64,000 nt of DNA from Morganella morganii (GTDB lineage Bacteria > Pseudomonadota > Gammaproteobacteria > Enterobacterales > Enterobacteriaceae). This document shows positions 63,361 through 64,000 of the stretch, piece by piece. The stretch is from NCBI RefSeq assembly GCF_003996855.1, contig NZ_NRQY01000001.1, positions 2,822,245 through 2,886,244 of the forward strand. Reading direction: 5' to 3'. The notes beneath the pieces are model-generated. The model saw only the letters and a list, made by a program, of their open reading frames with translations, was not told where the DNA came from and did not search any database. A program made the translations under genes and the position numbers. Every line of letters begins with the position of its first letter. Position 1 is the first letter of the stretch.

Positions 63361-64000
63361 TTACCAGGACTGAGTCGCCTTGAAGGTATCGAGCACGTTT
63401 TTCAACTTCGCTTCGATATCATCGTTATAGCTACCCGTCTGGTCGATTTCTTTCAGAAGATCAGCATGTTCACGAGTGGCGTAGCCAATCAGAGCAGCTT
63501 CAAACGGCACGACTTTCGAAATTTCGATATCTTCCAGGTAACCACGCTCAGCTGCATACAGTGACAGGGACTGTTCTGCCACTGACATAGGTGCATACTG
63601 TTTCTGTTTCAGCAACTCGGTAACTTTCTGACCGTGGTCAAGCTGTTTACGGGTTGCATCATCAAGATCAGATGCGAACTGTGAGAACGCCGCCAGTTCA
63701 CGATACTGTGCCAGAGCGGTACGGATACCACCGGACAGTTTTTTCATGATCTTGGTCTGTGCTGCACCACCCACACGGGATACGGAAATCCCAGGGTTAA
63801 CCGCAGGACGGATACCGGCGTTGAACAGCGCAGATTCCAGGAAGATCTGACCATCAGTGATGGAGATAACGTTTGTCGGAACGAACGCTGATACGTCCCC
63901 TGCCTGGGTTTCGATGATTGGCAGCGCGGTCAGAGAACCGGTTTTGCCTTTCACTTCACCCTTGGTGAACGCTTCCACATATTCCGCGTTAACACGCGCA
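63361..64000 (-). CDS. atpA: ATP synthase F1 alpha subunit (5' partial at the window end)
   Basis: The 213 C-terminal residues of the regulatory alpha subunit. The frame runs off the window ([19 protein letters not shown] at the edge). SISDGQIFLE-like ([15 protein letters not shown]), [24 protein letters not shown] and the final TFKATQSW are as in E. coli. The start codon lies beyond base 64000. Confidence 0.98.
   Translation of the reverse strand, partial: ARVNAEYVEAFTKGEVKGKTGSLTALPIIETQAGDVSAFVPTNVISITDGQIFLESALFNAGIRPAVNPGISVSRVGGAAQTKIMKKLSGGIRTALAQYRELAAFSQFASDLDDATRKQLDHGQKVTELLKQKQYAPMSVAEQSLSLYAAERGYLEDIEISKVVPFEAALIGYATREHADLLKEIDQTGSYNDDIEAKLKNVLDTFKATQSW

Overview
The window looks like the replication-origin-proximal part of a gammaproteobacterial chromosome, order Enterobacterales, probably Morganellaceae and most likely Morganella. 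The evidence is the enterobacterial dnaA-dnaN-recF-gyrB and rpmH-rnpA-yidD-yidC-mnmE blocks, atp-glmU-glmS, and E. coli-like FdoGHI, SelA, Asd, NagK and GadB. These combine with an apparently moderate GC content (near 50%, too high for Proteus or Providencia) and accessory genes typical of that family (a Tc/Rhs toxin, a hemophilin-type heme system). The genus is an inference; no 16S or search was possible. No tRNA, rRNA, insertion sequence or CRISPR array was seen.

Layout. 1-1.7 kb: 3' end of a Tc-toxin C/Rhs gene whose variable C-terminus looks like a CNF1-type deamidase. 1.7-5 kb: xanthine permease and TehA. 5-12.3 kb: two LysR regulators, an oxidoreductase, a DUF411 protein, a divergent accA paralogue, a broken MFS pump, a Cys-cluster regulator and a molbindin. 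12.3-13.5 kb: an AT-rich GT-D-fold glycosyltransferase gene. 13.5-23.5 kb: a selenium and formate block, fdoGHI-fdhE-selA-selB with divergent fdhD. FdoG is read through an in-frame UGA with a visible SECIS. 23.5-31.2 kb: an acetyltransferase, a small secreted protein, and a Fur-box-preceded cluster of hemophilin, Slam/T11SS channel, TonB-dependent receptor and TonB. 31.2-32.8 kb: TetR with a DMT exporter. 32.8-43.5 kb: the core replication and ribosome block, with ten GATC sites in front of dnaA. 43.5-49.4 kb: MarC, an APC permease, and the acid-resistance set gadB-gadC-glsA. 50.3-57 kb: asd, nagK, an orphan DUF2169 gene, and two convergent chemoreceptor genes (aer, broken, and a receptor without a ligand domain). 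57-64 kb: glmS, glmU and the 3' half of the atp operon.

How it works together. The formate dehydrogenase block carries the enzyme, its maturation factors and two of the selenocysteine factors it needs; the molbindin nearby could buffer its molybdate. The hemophilin block would secrete a heme scavenger through a dedicated outer-membrane channel and recover it through a dedicated receptor and TonB. GlsA, GadC and GadB form a glutamine-to-GABA proton-consuming route.

A warning about quality: seven genes contain a frameshift or an in-frame stop (MFS pump, selB, Slam, heme receptor, tonB, APC permease, aer). Several lie at short homopolymers, and selB should be functional if FdoG is. Assembly indel errors are therefore a serious alternative to true gene decay.
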